This document shows, piece after piece, positions 33,213 to 42,265 of a stretch of 64,000 nt of DNA. Numbering within the stretch: position 1 is the first letter of the stretch; each line of letters starts with the position of its first letter. A program made the translations under genes and the position numbers. The notes below the pieces were generated by a model. That model was not told where the DNA came from. It did no database searches and saw only the letters and a program-made list of their open reading frames with translations. The stretch lies in assembly GCA_902490585.1 (NCBI GenBank), contig CABUEI010000008.1, positions 1 through 64,000 of the forward strand. The letters are read 5' to 3'. Source of the DNA: an uncultured Oscillospiraceae bacterium (GTDB taxonomy: Bacteria; Bacillota; Clostridia; Oscillospirales; Ruminococcaceae).

Positions 33213-34181
33213 TTACAGTTTTACCTTGTCACCGAACATTTTCACAAAGTCGGGTGCTTTTGCCTTGAAATTTCTGCCGTCAAGATAAGAAAGACAGCCG
33301 GCGTTGGTAGTGAATTTAAACTCAAGTTCATAACTGCAAAGCGCCTGATACTTGAAACCGTATTTTTTGTTAAGCTTGTTGTTACCGTACTTGCCGTCAC
33401 CGAGCAGAGCGTGTCCGATATAGGCAAGATGCGCTCTTATCTGGTGAGTTCTGCCTGTGAGCAAATCCACCTTTAAAAGCGAATTTTCGCCGTTGTACGC
33501 CAGAACTTTGTACTTTGTCTTTATCGTCAGATTGTTTTTCGTTTTCTTGTCGCTGATTTTCACAGTGTTTGCATCACTGTTCTTTTCAAGATATGCGGTC
33601 AGTGTTGCACTGTCGGGAGTTACCTTGCCGCAGGCTATGCACAGGTACAGCTTTGTAAGCTCCCTGTCCCTTATCTTCTGATTGAGTATTCTCAGCGACT
33701 CGGCGTTCTTTGCCGCAATTACTATTCCGCAGGTGTTGCGGTCGATACGGTTGCATAGCGCAGGAGCAAAAGAAAGCTCGTTTTCGGGGTGATATTCACC
33801 CTTGTGATAAAGATAGCTCTTTATGCGGTTTATCAGCGTGTCGCTGTCGCCGCTTTCGTCCTCGTGAACCACCATTCCTACAGGCTTATCGACTAGCAGA
33901 ATGTTTTCGTCCTCATAGACTATATCTATCTTATCGCTTACCGCTGTGAAATCATCGGGGTTTGCCTTAGCCTTTGGTATCAGCATATCATCGGGGACAA
34001 ACAGCTTAATTATATCGTTTTCCGCAATGTGCGTGTCAGGTTTGCATTTCTTGCCGTTCAGCTTTATACAGTTCTTGCGAGCAAGCTTGCATATATGCCC
34101 CTGACCGAGCGGAAATGATTTAGACAAAAAGCGGTCAATACGCTGACCGCTGTCATTCTTTGTTACTTTAATTTCTTTCAT
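33213..34181 (-). CDS. RluA-family 23S rRNA/tRNA pseudouridine synthase
   Basis: This 322-residue enzyme isomerises uridine to pseudouridine in RNA. The N-terminal S4 RNA-binding domain spans residues 10-70 (QRIDRFLSKSFP). The catalytic motif is LCNRIDRNTCGIVIAAKN, with the nucleophilic Asp in RIDRxT, followed by LLTGRTHQIRAHLAYIGHALLGDGKYG, the family's C-terminal signature. Which of RluC or RluD activities it has cannot be decided. It is the last gene of the cell-wall operon, 7 nt after the small gene upstream. Confidence 0.93.
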   Translation of the reverse strand: MKEIKVTKNDSGQRIDRFLSKSFPLGQGHICKLARKNCIKLNGKKCKPDTHIAENDIIKLFVPDDMLIPKAKANPDDFTAVSDKIDIVYEDENILLVDKPVGMVVHEDESGDSDTLINRIKSYLYHKGEYHPENELSFAPALCNRIDRNTCGIVIAAKNAESLRILNQKIRDRELTKLYLCIACGKVTPDSATLTAYLEKNSDANTVKISDKKTKNNLTIKTKYKVLAYNGENSLLKVDLLTGRTHQIRAHLAYIGHALLGDGKYGNNKLNKKYGFKYQALCSYELEFKFTTNAGCLSYLDGRNFKAKAPDFVKMFGDKVKL

Positions 34182-34188
34182 CAGTGGC

Positions 34189-34401
34189 TCACTTCTGTAT
34201 TCTTGTAAAGCCGTACTGTGAGAAATGCTCGATTGCCTTGTTGAAGTAGTCGCCGGAGCTCTGACAAGCTGTTGCTACTTCGGAAAGCTTTGATTTTGCC
34301 GTTTCCCACTTTTCCTGCATTTCGGGAGTGTCATCGGCTTCAAGCCAGAGCTGATTTTCCCAGATACCGTATTTGAGATTGATTATATATGCTTTTTTCA
34401 T
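34189..34401 (-). CDS. Small uncharacterised protein
   Basis: This 70-residue soluble protein (KKAYIINLKYGIWENQLWLEADD... EHFSQYGFTRIQK) is not recognised. A beta-strand start is followed by two helices. It starts with a good GGAGAACC-type site and lies between ddl and the pseudouridine synthase in the same transcript. Confidence 0.65.
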   Translation of the reverse strand: MKKAYIINLKYGIWENQLWLEADDTPEMQEKWETAKSKLSEVATACQSSGDYFNKAIEHFSQYGFTRIQK

Positions 34402-34451
34402 GGTTCTCCTTTATTTTCAAGCCTTATTTTCGAGAAGAATTATCGCTGTGA

Positions 34452-35645
34452 TTACAGCTTACCGCCCTTTGTTCCGCCGAGCTTGCCGCCTGTAAAGCCG
34501 TCAAGAATGTTGGTATCAAAGCTGAATGTAAGTGCCTTGTTCTCACGTTCACGCTTTAATGCGAGTGAAATCATTTCGTCAAGCAGTTCGGGGTACTTTA
34601 CGCCGACAGGCTCCCACAGATAGAAAGCAAGGCTACCCGGAATTGTGTTGATCTCGTTGAGATAAACGTTGCCGTTATCCATATCTATCATAAAGTCAAT
34701 TCTTGATGTTCCCGACGCTCCGAGGCACTTGAACGCCTTTACGGCAAGGGTGCGTATCTGTTCTCTTGTTTCGTCCGATATATCGGCAGGAATCTTTCTC
34801 TTGAGAGTTGCCATGCCGCTTGATTTACCGCCTTTGTCACCTGAGATATACTTATCCTTGTAGCTTAATATTTCATCGGTATTTACAGGCTCTTCACATT
34901 CAGACGCATGAGCCGTAGCATAGTCGCCGCATACCGAGCAGTTGATTTCCTTTAAGTTTGTGATAGCAGGCTCAACAAGAAGCTTTGAAGCATATGTGAA
35001 TGCGTTGTCAAGTGCTTCGTCAAGCTGTTCGTCGTTGTGGGCTATCATAATGCCGACGCTTGAGCCGAGGTTTATCGGCTTTACTATGAGCGGATATGCG
35101 ATCTTAGCCTTTATGTCAGCCTTTACAGCGTCAGCGTCCTTTGCATAATCACTTACATGAACCACTGTTCCGTCAAGTACGGGTATACCGTTATCCTTGA
35201 ATACGGTTTTCATAACGTACTTATCCATGCCTACTGCCGATGAAATTACATCACAGCCTACATACGGAACGCCTATCGTCTGTAAATATCCCTGGAATAC
35301 ACCGTCCTCAACGTTTGTGCCGTGAACTATCGGGAAAGCAACATCTATCGTTGCATATACATTGTTGCCGAACTTTTTGCCGGGGTAGAGCACAAGCTGT
35401 ACCTTTCCGCCGTCGTTTACAAGTATTACCCTGTGGCTTTCTTTAAGAAGTGCTTTCAGGTTCTTGTATGAAGCGATATTTCCTATCTTCTCGCCGACAT
35501 ACATTTCATTGTTCTTTGTAATGTATACGGGTACTACCTCATACTTATCCTTGTTTATTGAATTGCAAGCCTGGAGTGCTGAGATGATAGATACTTCATG
35601 TTCTACGCTCTTTCCTCCGAAAAATACGCCTACTCTGATTTTCAT
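34452..35645 (-). CDS. ddl: D-alanine--D-alanine ligase
   Basis: This 397-residue ATP-grasp enzyme makes the D-Ala-D-Ala dipeptide for peptidoglycan. It has the N-terminal FGGKSVEHEVSIISA motif, the ATP-grasp centre KPINLGSSVGI, and the C-terminal metal-binding block YLNEINTIPGSLAFYLWE. The omega-loop region reads ILSYKDKYISGDKGGKSSGMA; it is not one I can assign with certainty to D-Ala, D-Ser or D-Lac specificity. The protein is about 30-40 residues longer than typical Ddl, with a Gly/Lys-rich tail (GGKLGGTKGGKL). It is co-transcribed with murF, which uses the dipeptide. Confidence 0.9.
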   Translation of the reverse strand: MKIRVGVFFGGKSVEHEVSIISALQACNSINKDKYEVVPVYITKNNEMYVGEKIGNIASYKNLKALLKESHRVILVNDGGKVQLVLYPGKKFGNNVYATIDVAFPIVHGTNVEDGVFQGYLQTIGVPYVGCDVISSAVGMDKYVMKTVFKDNGIPVLDGTVVHVSDYAKDADAVKADIKAKIAYPLIVKPINLGSSVGIMIAHNDEQLDEALDNAFTYASKLLVEPAITNLKEINCSVCGDYATAHASECEEPVNTDEILSYKDKYISGDKGGKSSGMATLKRKIPADISDETREQIRTLAVKAFKCLGASGTSRIDFMIDMDNGNVYLNEINTIPGSLAFYLWEPVGVKYPELLDEMISLALKRERENKALTFSFDTNILDGFTGGKLGGTKGGKL

Positions 35646-35672
35646 CGTTTGTGTCCTTTCTTTATATCAATA

Positions 35673-36533
35673 TTAATTATTATCTGAGCTTGTTTCTGAA
35701 TCCGAATTGTCGCTTTCGGTCTTATATTCAAGGTTTCTGAGATCAATGTTCACTCTGACGTAATCGCCGTAAGAAATGACTACGCTCTTTGCCTTTTCGG
35801 GAACTATGTAGCAGATATATCCTTCTGTTCCGAGTCCTGCAGAAAGCGAAGCATAGGTGTTGAAGCTCTTTTCCTCAAGTCCCCACGCCTTGTCACAGCT
35901 GATATCCCCGTCATATATGCAATTGATCTCATTGTTGAGCCAAATTTTCGTATCGCTTGTATTCTTGACTTTGATGTGGAATACAACATACATATAGCCC
36001 TTGTCTGCTCCGCCGTACTTTATTTCCGTTCTGTAAACCTCATCACATATAAAGCTGTACTCGTCAAGCTCGGCGGTCTCGTTGAAGCTTACTTCAACAT
36101 TTTCATGAACAATGTCCGATGTAGAAGCAAAGGTGGTGATAGGCTTTCTGGTGGTATATTCGTCGTCATCATTAAATTCATTTACCACTTTATTAACAGC
36201 ACCGAATACTCCCGCCAAAATACTGAGAAGCACAGGACCTAAAAAAACTGCCAACACGATAATTCGCACTAATTTCATTGTGCGGTTTATATTATTATTC
36301 TGCTGTGAAGAAGGGTTTTGCCGAACATTCAGTCTTGATTGATAATACTGAGACTGCTGCTGTTGCCTCAGCCTCATCTCCTCCAGATTTCTCTGCTGTT
36401 CTTCTCTTCGTCTTTTTACCGCACGATATTGCTTTACGCTCTCGTTATCATCAAACGGTGCGCCGCACTGCGAACAGCAATTATCGTTTTCAACATCAAG
36501 CTTTGCACCGCAGTAATCGCAAAATACGTCCAT
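35673..36533 (-). CDS. Zinc-ribbon, single-pass membrane protein with DUF4352-like domain
   Basis: The 286-residue protein has an N-terminal zinc ribbon (CDYCGAKL and CCSQCGAPF, residues 5-27) and a Gln/Arg-rich helical linker (residues 35-80). One membrane helix follows (LVRIIVLAVFLGPVLLSILAGVFGAV, about 88-112), then an extracellular beta-rich domain similar to DUF4352. In that domain, SFICDEVYRTEIKYGGADKGYMYVVFHIKVKN is followed by NTSDTKIWL. The C-terminus is acidic and Ser-rich. It lies between murF and ddl in the operon; a role at the cell envelope is likely but unknown. Confidence 0.8.
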   Translation of the reverse strand: MDVFCDYCGAKLDVENDNCCSQCGAPFDDNESVKQYRAVKRRREEQQRNLEEMRLRQQQQSQYYQSRLNVRQNPSSQQNNNINRTMKLVRIIVLAVFLGPVLLSILAGVFGAVNKVVNEFNDDDEYTTRKPITTFASTSDIVHENVEVSFNETAELDEYSFICDEVYRTEIKYGGADKGYMYVVFHIKVKNTSDTKIWLNNEINCIYDGDISCDKAWGLEEKSFNTYASLSAGLGTEGYICYIVPEKAKSVVISYGDYVRVNIDLRNLEYKTESDNSDSETSSDNN

Positions 36534-36563
36534 ATTATCTTCCTTGTTTTAAACTTATCGTTA

Positions 36564-38138
36564 TCAATAGTTATCGGGCAGGTCGTTTTCAAGAAGAACT
36601 ATCTTCTTTTCTCCGCCTGTTTTTATATTTTCAACCTTTGCAAGAGCCTCGTTCAGATTCTTGGCAACGTATGTCTTTTCCTCGGGGTATCCCTTTGCTT
36701 TCAGACCGTCAACTATCGGTACTGCCTGACGTTCGCCGACTGCGATTACAAAATCGCATATTTCAGCCGCCTGCTCGCCGAAATGCTTGTTGAGCTCATA
36801 TTCCTTTTCACCGAGTTCAACCATTCCGGGTGAAACAAGTATCTTATATCCGTCAAATACCGCAAGCGTATCAAGAGCCGCCTTTGCACCTGTCGGATTT
36901 GAATTGAAAGCGTCGTCTATTATCGTCTTGTTTGTACCCTTGATTATCTGTAATCTGTGCGGTACACATTCAAGACGTTTTACGGGTATAACAAGGTCCG
37001 CAAACGGTACGCCGAGCGTATTTGCAACGGCTATTGCACCGACTATATTCTGTACGTTGTGACTGCCGATAAGCTTTGTCGCAAACTGTTTTTCTTCATC
37101 GCCGTGGTGAACAGTGAACTGTGTTCCGTTCTCGCTGACGGAAATATTATCCGCATAATAATCCGTCCCGCCGCTGAGTGAATATGTCACCTTGTTCTTG
37201 TTGCACTCATGCTTTGCTATATATTCGTTGTCGTAGTTCAAGAATATTATTCCGTCGTCTGACGGCAGACTGTCCGCAAGCTCAAACTTTGTCTTTATTA
37301 TGTTGTCGATCGACTTGAATGTTTCAAGGTGCTGAGGACCGATTGATGTGATAATGCCGTGCTTAGGTTTTACGATATCGCAGATTTCCTTTATCTCACC
37401 GACATTCTTAGCACCCATTTCACACAGGAAAATCTCATGTGTTGCGTTGAGCTGTCCACGCACTACCTTTACAACACCCATTGTCGTGTTGTAGCTCTCG
37501 GGTGTCATAAGCACGTTGTACTTTGCACCGAGGAGTTTTTCAAGATAGAACTTTGTACTCGTCTTGCCGTAGCTTCCTGTAAGACCAACTACTGTAAGGT
37601 TCGGAAGTCCGTCTATAACACGCTTTGCATCATTGATATAGTAGCGGTTTATCATAAGCTCGATCGGCTTGTTGATGAGGTTTGCAAGCATTGCCATAAC
37701 GAGCGTTAAAATCTGCACGCCCATTGTTACGGCAAGCGACAGATAACCCATGCCGAGCGTTAAGAACACAAGCAGGATTATAAGTATATACAGGATAACC
37801 GATGTCACCGTCATTCTCATTACTCTCGGAGTGAACACCAGCTTTTTCTTTGCCTTTTTCGGCGCAGAGAACACGATGCCAAGGAACAGAAAAGCCGCCG
37901 CTATAAAGCAGGTGGACGCATTTGTTTCGCCGCATATAATAAATGTAAGTATCGCACCTATCGTAAACACATGGCGCATTATGACATCTTTTATATTCTT
38001 TCCTATCCACCTGAACTGCTCATCGGCATGATATGAGTTTAGCTGGAACATATGCATATAGTGTATAAAATTAAGTCCGCACGATGCGCCAAGTGCCATA
38101 CCGAGTACGGCAACGGCGATTAAACGTAAAATATCCAA
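36564..38138 (-). CDS. murF: MurF: UDP-MurNAc-tripeptide--D-Ala-D-Ala ligase with N-terminal membrane domain
   Basis: MurF joins the D-Ala-D-Ala dipeptide to UDP-MurNAc-tripeptide in the cytoplasm. Here the ligase (from about residue 165) carries P-loop GLTGSYGKTSTKF, LCEMGAKNVGEIKEI, GPQHLETF, and the C-terminal domain IIDDAFNSNPTGAKAAL. The first ~150 residues form about five membrane helices (RLIAVAVLGMALGASCGL; TIGAILTFIICGE; VTSVILYILIILLVFLTLGMG), absent from classical MurF, so the enzyme is tethered to the membrane. The total of 524 residues is about 70-80 longer than usual. It is followed by ddl two genes downstream. Confidence 0.92.
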   Translation of the reverse strand: MDILRLIAVAVLGMALGASCGLNFIHYMHMFQLNSYHADEQFRWIGKNIKDVIMRHVFTIGAILTFIICGETNASTCFIAAAFLFLGIVFSAPKKAKKKLVFTPRVMRMTVTSVILYILIILLVFLTLGMGYLSLAVTMGVQILTLVMAMLANLINKPIELMINRYYINDAKRVIDGLPNLTVVGLTGSYGKTSTKFYLEKLLGAKYNVLMTPESYNTTMGVVKVVRGQLNATHEIFLCEMGAKNVGEIKEICDIVKPKHGIITSIGPQHLETFKSIDNIIKTKFELADSLPSDDGIIFLNYDNEYIAKHECNKNKVTYSLSGGTDYYADNISVSENGTQFTVHHGDEEKQFATKLIGSHNVQNIVGAIAVANTLGVPFADLVIPVKRLECVPHRLQIIKGTNKTIIDDAFNSNPTGAKAALDTLAVFDGYKILVSPGMVELGEKEYELNKHFGEQAAEICDFVIAVGERQAVPIVDGLKAKGYPEEKTYVAKNLNEALAKVENIKTGGEKKIVLLENDLPDNY

Positions 38139-38158
38139 AATAAATTCTCCGTTCTGTT

Positions 38159-38944
38159 TTATTTAATGTCAAGGAATGATGCCAATACTCTTGAGAATGT
38201 GTACCAGCCCTCAAGAAAAGCATAGTGTCCCGCACCTTTGATAGTAACAAGTCCGCTGTCTTTTATAAGCTCGCTCATTTTAACCCCGTCAGACAGGGGA
38301 GTAGCGTCGTCCTTATCACCCCATATAAGCAGGGTAGACTGCTTTATTTCGGGCAGGAGATAAGTCAAGTCCTCGTTTACCACCTTTACAAGCGTTGCCC
38401 TCATTACAGGCGATGCCGCAAGATAATCTGCACTGCCTCGTTTGTTCCTCATATTTTCAACGGCATCCGGGAAAAGCTTTTTCATGGGTGCTGTGCTCAT
38501 TACAGCCTTGCCCATTTTATATGTCCGTGTTTTGATTTTTGAGGATACGCTCTGTTTAGGCTTGATTCCCGCACTGTCCGTAAGAATTATCTTTTCGGGT
38601 GTCAGCACGGGCTTTTCACGGGTAACAGCCTTTATTATAACTCTGCCGCCAAAGCTGTGTCCGAGTACAACGGTAGGTACGATTCCGAGCTTTTTGCAGA
38701 ATGTGCCGATGAAGTCAACATAATCGTCAACGCACCACGGCTTTTTCGGCTCGTCGCTTTCACCGAAGCCAGCCATATCGGGCGCAACCACTCTCATATG
38801 AGGCGACAGCATATCGACAATATTTCTGAACAGTGTAATATTACTGCCCCAGCCGTGAAGGAGGAGTATTACCCCTCTGCCGTTATCTTCGCCCTCGTCA
38901 ATGTAATTTATTCTCAGATCGTTTATATCAATAAACAAGGTCAA
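38159..38944 (-). CDS. Alpha/beta-fold hydrolase
   Basis: This 261-residue hydrolase has the oxyanion block LLLHGWGSN, the nucleophile elbow VVLGHSFGGRV (Ser in GHSFGG), an acid near LIWGDKDDATPL, and the catalytic His in KGAGHYAFLEG. It has no signal peptide. It is the first gene of the murF-ddl operon, starting 20 nt before murF. The substrate is unknown. Confidence 0.9.
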   Translation of the reverse strand: MTLFIDINDLRINYIDEGEDNGRGVILLLHGWGSNITLFRNIVDMLSPHMRVVAPDMAGFGESDEPKKPWCVDDYVDFIGTFCKKLGIVPTVVLGHSFGGRVIIKAVTREKPVLTPEKIILTDSAGIKPKQSVSSKIKTRTYKMGKAVMSTAPMKKLFPDAVENMRNKRGSADYLAASPVMRATLVKVVNEDLTYLLPEIKQSTLLIWGDKDDATPLSDGVKMSELIKDSGLVTIKGAGHYAFLEGWYTFSRVLASFLDIK

Positions 38945-39386
38945 TCTTACCTTTCGGTTTAATTAAAGTATTGTTCGGACGGAATTTTTTCACACACTCC
39001 GCCATTGTCTATTATATTATTTTTACGCTGTGATGTCAAGAAAAATAACTGTAAAGTAAGCCTGTAGCAAGTTACTGCGGATAATCGGTGCACGGCATAT
39101 AAAAATCCGCCGTCTGCCTTTCGGTAAACAGCGGATTATATAATATGGGTTTTGCAAAATGCTATTTTAAATTGCAACGTTATATCATGTGGCTATCATC
39201 GGTAACACAACTGCCGTATGTTGCCAACAGTCAATATGGTTTTACTGCGTTGTTCATTCAAAAGTAAATACGCAGCGGCACGTTGCCACCGCCGGTAACG
39301 TAACTATCGCCTGTCGGTAACAGTCAGAACGGCGAATTTATCGTGGCTTTCAGCCACACGGTGAATTTACCGTGGCTTTCAGCCAC
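38945..39386. repeat. Intergenic region rich in short repeats, with two tandem hairpins at 39334-39386
   Basis: There is no gene in this ~440-bp gap. AATCCGC/GCGGATT (39105-39137) forms one stem-loop, and GGTAAC-type words recur between 39210 and 39330. At its end two 24-bp direct repeats (39334-39357 and 39363-39386, one mismatch, period 29) each contain GTGGCT-TTC-AGCCAC, that is, two identical hairpins. The second abuts the stop codon of the permease remnant, so they may act as its terminator or mRNA stabiliser. Confidence 0.6.
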
Positions 39387-40312
39387 TTAGCCGTCTACGT
39401 TTTTGAGGGCGTCTGCTAAAGGTACTTTCTTTATTCTTCTTGTGAGTGCAAGAGCAATGAGAGCAAACGAGCCTACACCGAGCAGATTACCACGATTATA
39501 TAAAGAAACATCTGTACAAAGACTGTATCGCTCTTAATATCATCGCCCGTGAAGATTATCGCCTGATTTGTATATTCGGGAATGTAGCCAGTGACCGCAT
39601 TCATATATTTCGGAGCTTCTTCGGACAGCTTTTCAAGAAAGTCCTCCGACAGCGACTTTGCCTCAGTATTATCGGCGGGACGCTCGGCATATTTCCACGA
39701 ATAGACATAATGCAGCTTATCCTCCGGATATGTACCGAATGTATCGGCTGTCACTATCGCAACACCGAATTTTATCGAATCGAACATCATATCCGATGGG
39801 CTTGAAAACAGTGCGCTGTAGTCCGACAGTGCGACAAGTCCGCATATCCTGTATTCTTTGCCGTGAAGCGTCAGCTTGTCGCCGACTTTAAGGCTGTTGT
39901 TGTCAGCATACATTCTGTCGATGGCAATTTCGCTGTCACTTGACGGAAATTCGCCGTCCATAAGGCTTTCAAGGTTTATATCGGTACGCTTTTTGAATAT
40001 ACGCAGTGTGCTGTCAACTTCCTTTGTCGGAAATTCAACATAGAAGTTTTCGTATATCTTCGCATCAAACCTGTCGCTGTCCTCAACAGCCTTTATAAGC
40101 TCATCATCGGCCTTTGCATAAAGCTCGAAATTGCCGTCCTCTATATTGTACTTTTCAAAGCTCTCGTCATAAGCCGTTGCCATGCTTCCGCCCGCAACAC
40201 TCCAGCCCGATACAAAAGATACCGAAAGCGCCATGAATAAAAAGATTACAATATATTTGCCAAGCTCATTTTTGAATTCACTCGGCAGACGTTTAACAAG
40301 AGGATTTCTCAT
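39387..40312 (-). pseudogene. FtsX/MacB-type ABC permease with a large internal deletion
   Basis: The first 275 codons (MRNPLVKRLPSEFKNELGKY...) encode the usual N-terminal membrane helix and the beginning of the extracytoplasmic domain of a long FtsX-type permease. They run to VQMFLYIIVVICSV and stop at 39473. Immediately there, in another frame, NLLGVGSFALIALALTRRIKK continues with VPLADALKNVDG to a TAA at 39389-39387. That is the typical C-terminal end of this family. The several hundred residues normally in between are missing, so a deletion joined the two ends out of frame. It cannot form a working permease. Confidence 0.85.
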
Positions 40313-40323
40313 CGTTATCCTCC

Positions 40324-41022
40324 TTACCAGTCAAGATCTTCTGCGGCAATCTTGTTTTCATTGAGATAATTCTTTCTTATCATGCCGTCACGCAGCTTTA
40401 TTACCCTGTCCGCCATATTTTTGATAGCGTCATTGTGGGTTACCATTACGACCGTATTGCCGAACTTCTTGTTTACATCGCTTATCAGCTTGAGTATATC
40501 CTTTGAGGTCTTGTAGTCAAGCGCACCGGTAGGCTCGTCGCAAAGCAGAATATCCGGATTTTTTATTATCGCTCTGCCTATTGCCGTTCTCTGCTGCTGA
40601 CCGCCCGAAAGCTGATTCGGCAATTTGTGACGATGCTCGTAAAGACCGAGCGTTTTCAGTATTTCATCCGTGTCAAGCGGATTGTCGCTCAGATATGCAC
40701 CGATTTCAACATTCTCCTTGATGTTGAGGTTGGGTATGAGATTGTACTGCTGGAAGATATATCCGAGGTGCTTCCTGCGGTACAGCGTCAGCCTTTTCTC
40801 GTTCATATCTGCGGTCTTTTCGCCGTTTATGGCAATATATCCGCTGTCGGCAGTGTCGATACCTCCTATGATATTCAGAAGGGTGGACTTGCCCGAGCCG
40901 GACGGACCGAGCAGTACGCATATCTCTCCTTTTTCGATTTCGGCGTCAATCCCGTTCAACACTTCAACACGGCTGTCGCCCTCACCGAAGTGCTTTCTTA
41001 TCTCTTTGACAGTAAGAAACAT
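40324..41022 (-). CDS. ABC transporter ATP-binding protein (LolD/MacB type)
   Basis: This 232-residue ATPase has Walker A GPSGSGKSTL, Q-loop YIFQQYNLIPNL, signature LSGGQQQRTAIGRAI, Walker B ILLCDEPTGALD and H-loop MVTHND. This subfamily pairs with FtsX-type permeases, often for peptide or antibiotic export or lipoprotein transport. Its own partner, 11 nt downstream, is deleted, so the ATPase may be an orphan. It is read from the promoter at 41176-41204. Confidence 0.9.
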   Translation of the reverse strand: MFLTVKEIRKHFGEGDSRVEVLNGIDAEIEKGEICVLLGPSGSGKSTLLNIIGGIDTADSGYIAINGEKTADMNEKRLTLYRRKHLGYIFQQYNLIPNLNIKENVEIGAYLSDNPLDTDEILKTLGLYEHRHKLPNQLSGGQQQRTAIGRAIIKNPDILLCDEPTGALDYKTSKDILKLISDVNKKFGNTVVMVTHNDAIKNMADRVIKLRDGMIRKNYLNENKIAAEDLDW

Positions 41023-41073
41023 TTTACATTTTTCCTTTCATATTGCTCCGTTCACACAGATTGTACAACACTG

Positions 41074-41131
41074 CTTAATTAGCAATAACTAACCGTATTA
41101 TATATTACTAACTTAATTAGGTATGACTAAC
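41074..41131. repeat. Direct repeat pair in the leader of the ABC ATPase gene
   Basis: Two 20-bp copies of CTTAATTAGSWATRACTAAC (41074-41093 and 41112-41131) match at 17 of 20 positions and are spaced 38 bp apart. Each contains an internal TTAG/CTAA inverted repeat. They lie between the promoter and the gene, so they probably bind a repressor. No regulator gene is adjacent. Confidence 0.6.
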
Positions 41132-41175
41132 TCAAGTACATCACAACCGTGTTTTTCACGAATATCTCCAAAAAT

Positions 41176-41204
41176 ATTTTATCATAATAAAACCTTGAAG
41201 TCAA
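41176..41204 (-). promoter_or_regulatory. Promoter of the ABC ATPase gene
   Basis: Minus strand TTGACT (41204-41199) and TAAAAT (41181-41176), 17-bp spacer. Confidence 0.75.
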
Positions 41205-41402
41205 CAAGTCGGATGCTTAAATATTAACGATTTTCAGTTTTCATTTACTTGCGTTTTTGGGTATATAGCAGAAAAACGGTTGTGTAAACGTTTTAATCTT
41301 TTATGTTGGAATTTGATACACGGACATTTTTAATTCTCGCTGTTTAAGTCTGCTATAAATATACACTCTGCAGCGGCTGTAAAGTCGGGAGGTGTTTTTT
41401 AT

Positions 41403-41431
41403 TTGAAAACCGCTTGCTTTTGTGCTATACT
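41403..41431 (+). promoter_or_regulatory. Promoter of the metallophosphoesterase gene
   Basis: TTGAAA (41403-41408) and TATACT (41426-41431) with a 17-bp spacer, 41 nt before the start codon. Confidence 0.75.
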
Positions 41432-41472
41432 TTATATCACCTTGTTTTTGGTTTATAAAGAAAGGAAAAGAT

Positions 41473-42168
41473 ATGACCTACGTTATGAGCGACCTGCACG
41501 GTATGTATGATAAATTCATCGCAATGCTTCAAAAGATCAATTTCTCCGACAGCGATGAACTGTTTATTATAGGTGATATAATCGACCGTGGGGAACGCCC
41601 AGTCGATATACTGGAATATGTTATGGATAAGCCGAACATCACCGTGCTTCTCGGAAATCACGAGGTAATGGCAAGGGACTTTCTGCGTCGGTTGACCACC
41701 GAAATAACCGATGAAAATGTAACTTCTTTTGATGATGATTTCCTGATTGAACTTGCTTTATATAAACGTAACGGCGGTGTTCCGACTATGAAACAGCTTC
41801 GGACATTACCTACGGAAAAACGACAGCGTATACTTGATTTCATCGACAGTCTTTATGCGTATGAAGCGATAGATATAGGTGACAAGACATTTGTTCTTGT
41901 ACACGCAGGACTGGGTAATTTCCGAAAAGATAAGAAGATATCCGGGTACTCTCTTTACGAACTGCTTGAACTGCGTCCCGATTATGAACGGCAGTATTTT
42001 GAGGATGACAGCGTTTACATCGTTTCGGGACATACTCCGACAAAGCTGATAAGCGGCAAGTGGGAGATATATCACTCACACAACAATATAGTAATCGACT
42101 GCGGAGCGGCTTTCGGCGGAAAGCTTGCGTGTCTCAGACTTGAAGATATGGCTGAATTCTATGTGTGA
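41473..42168 (+). CDS. Metallophosphoesterase, PrpE/Ser-Thr protein phosphatase-like
   Basis: This 231-residue enzyme has a calcineurin-like fold. The motifs are in order: MSDLHGMYDKF (DxH), IIGDIIDRGERP (GDxxDRG), LLGNHEVM (GNHE), and later VSGHTPTKL (GHTP). All metal ligands are present. The start is ATG 41473, 6 nt after AAAGGAAAA. Relatives include bacterial PPP-type protein phosphatases and Ap4A hydrolases; which one applies is open. It is monocistronic. Confidence 0.9.
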   Translation: MTYVMSDLHGMYDKFIAMLQKINFSDSDELFIIGDIIDRGERPVDILEYVMDKPNITVLLGNHEVMARDFLRRLTTEITDENVTSFDDDFLIELALYKRNGGVPTMKQLRTLPTEKRQRILDFIDSLYAYEAIDIGDKTFVLVHAGLGNFRKDKKISGYSLYELLELRPDYERQYFEDDSVYIVSGHTPTKLISGKWEIYHSHNNIVIDCGAAFGGKLACLRLEDMAEFYV

Positions 42169-42265
42169 TAGTATTATCGGCATCGAAACAGCCGCTTGAT
42201 ATAAAAGCGGATAAGTGATATAATGATATTATCAAACAGCCCTTACGGACAGAAAAGAGGAAAAG

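Noticed and set aside
39334..39386. Short CRISPR array
   Set aside because: Only two repeat units with 5-bp spacing, no spacer-sized unique segments and no cas genes.
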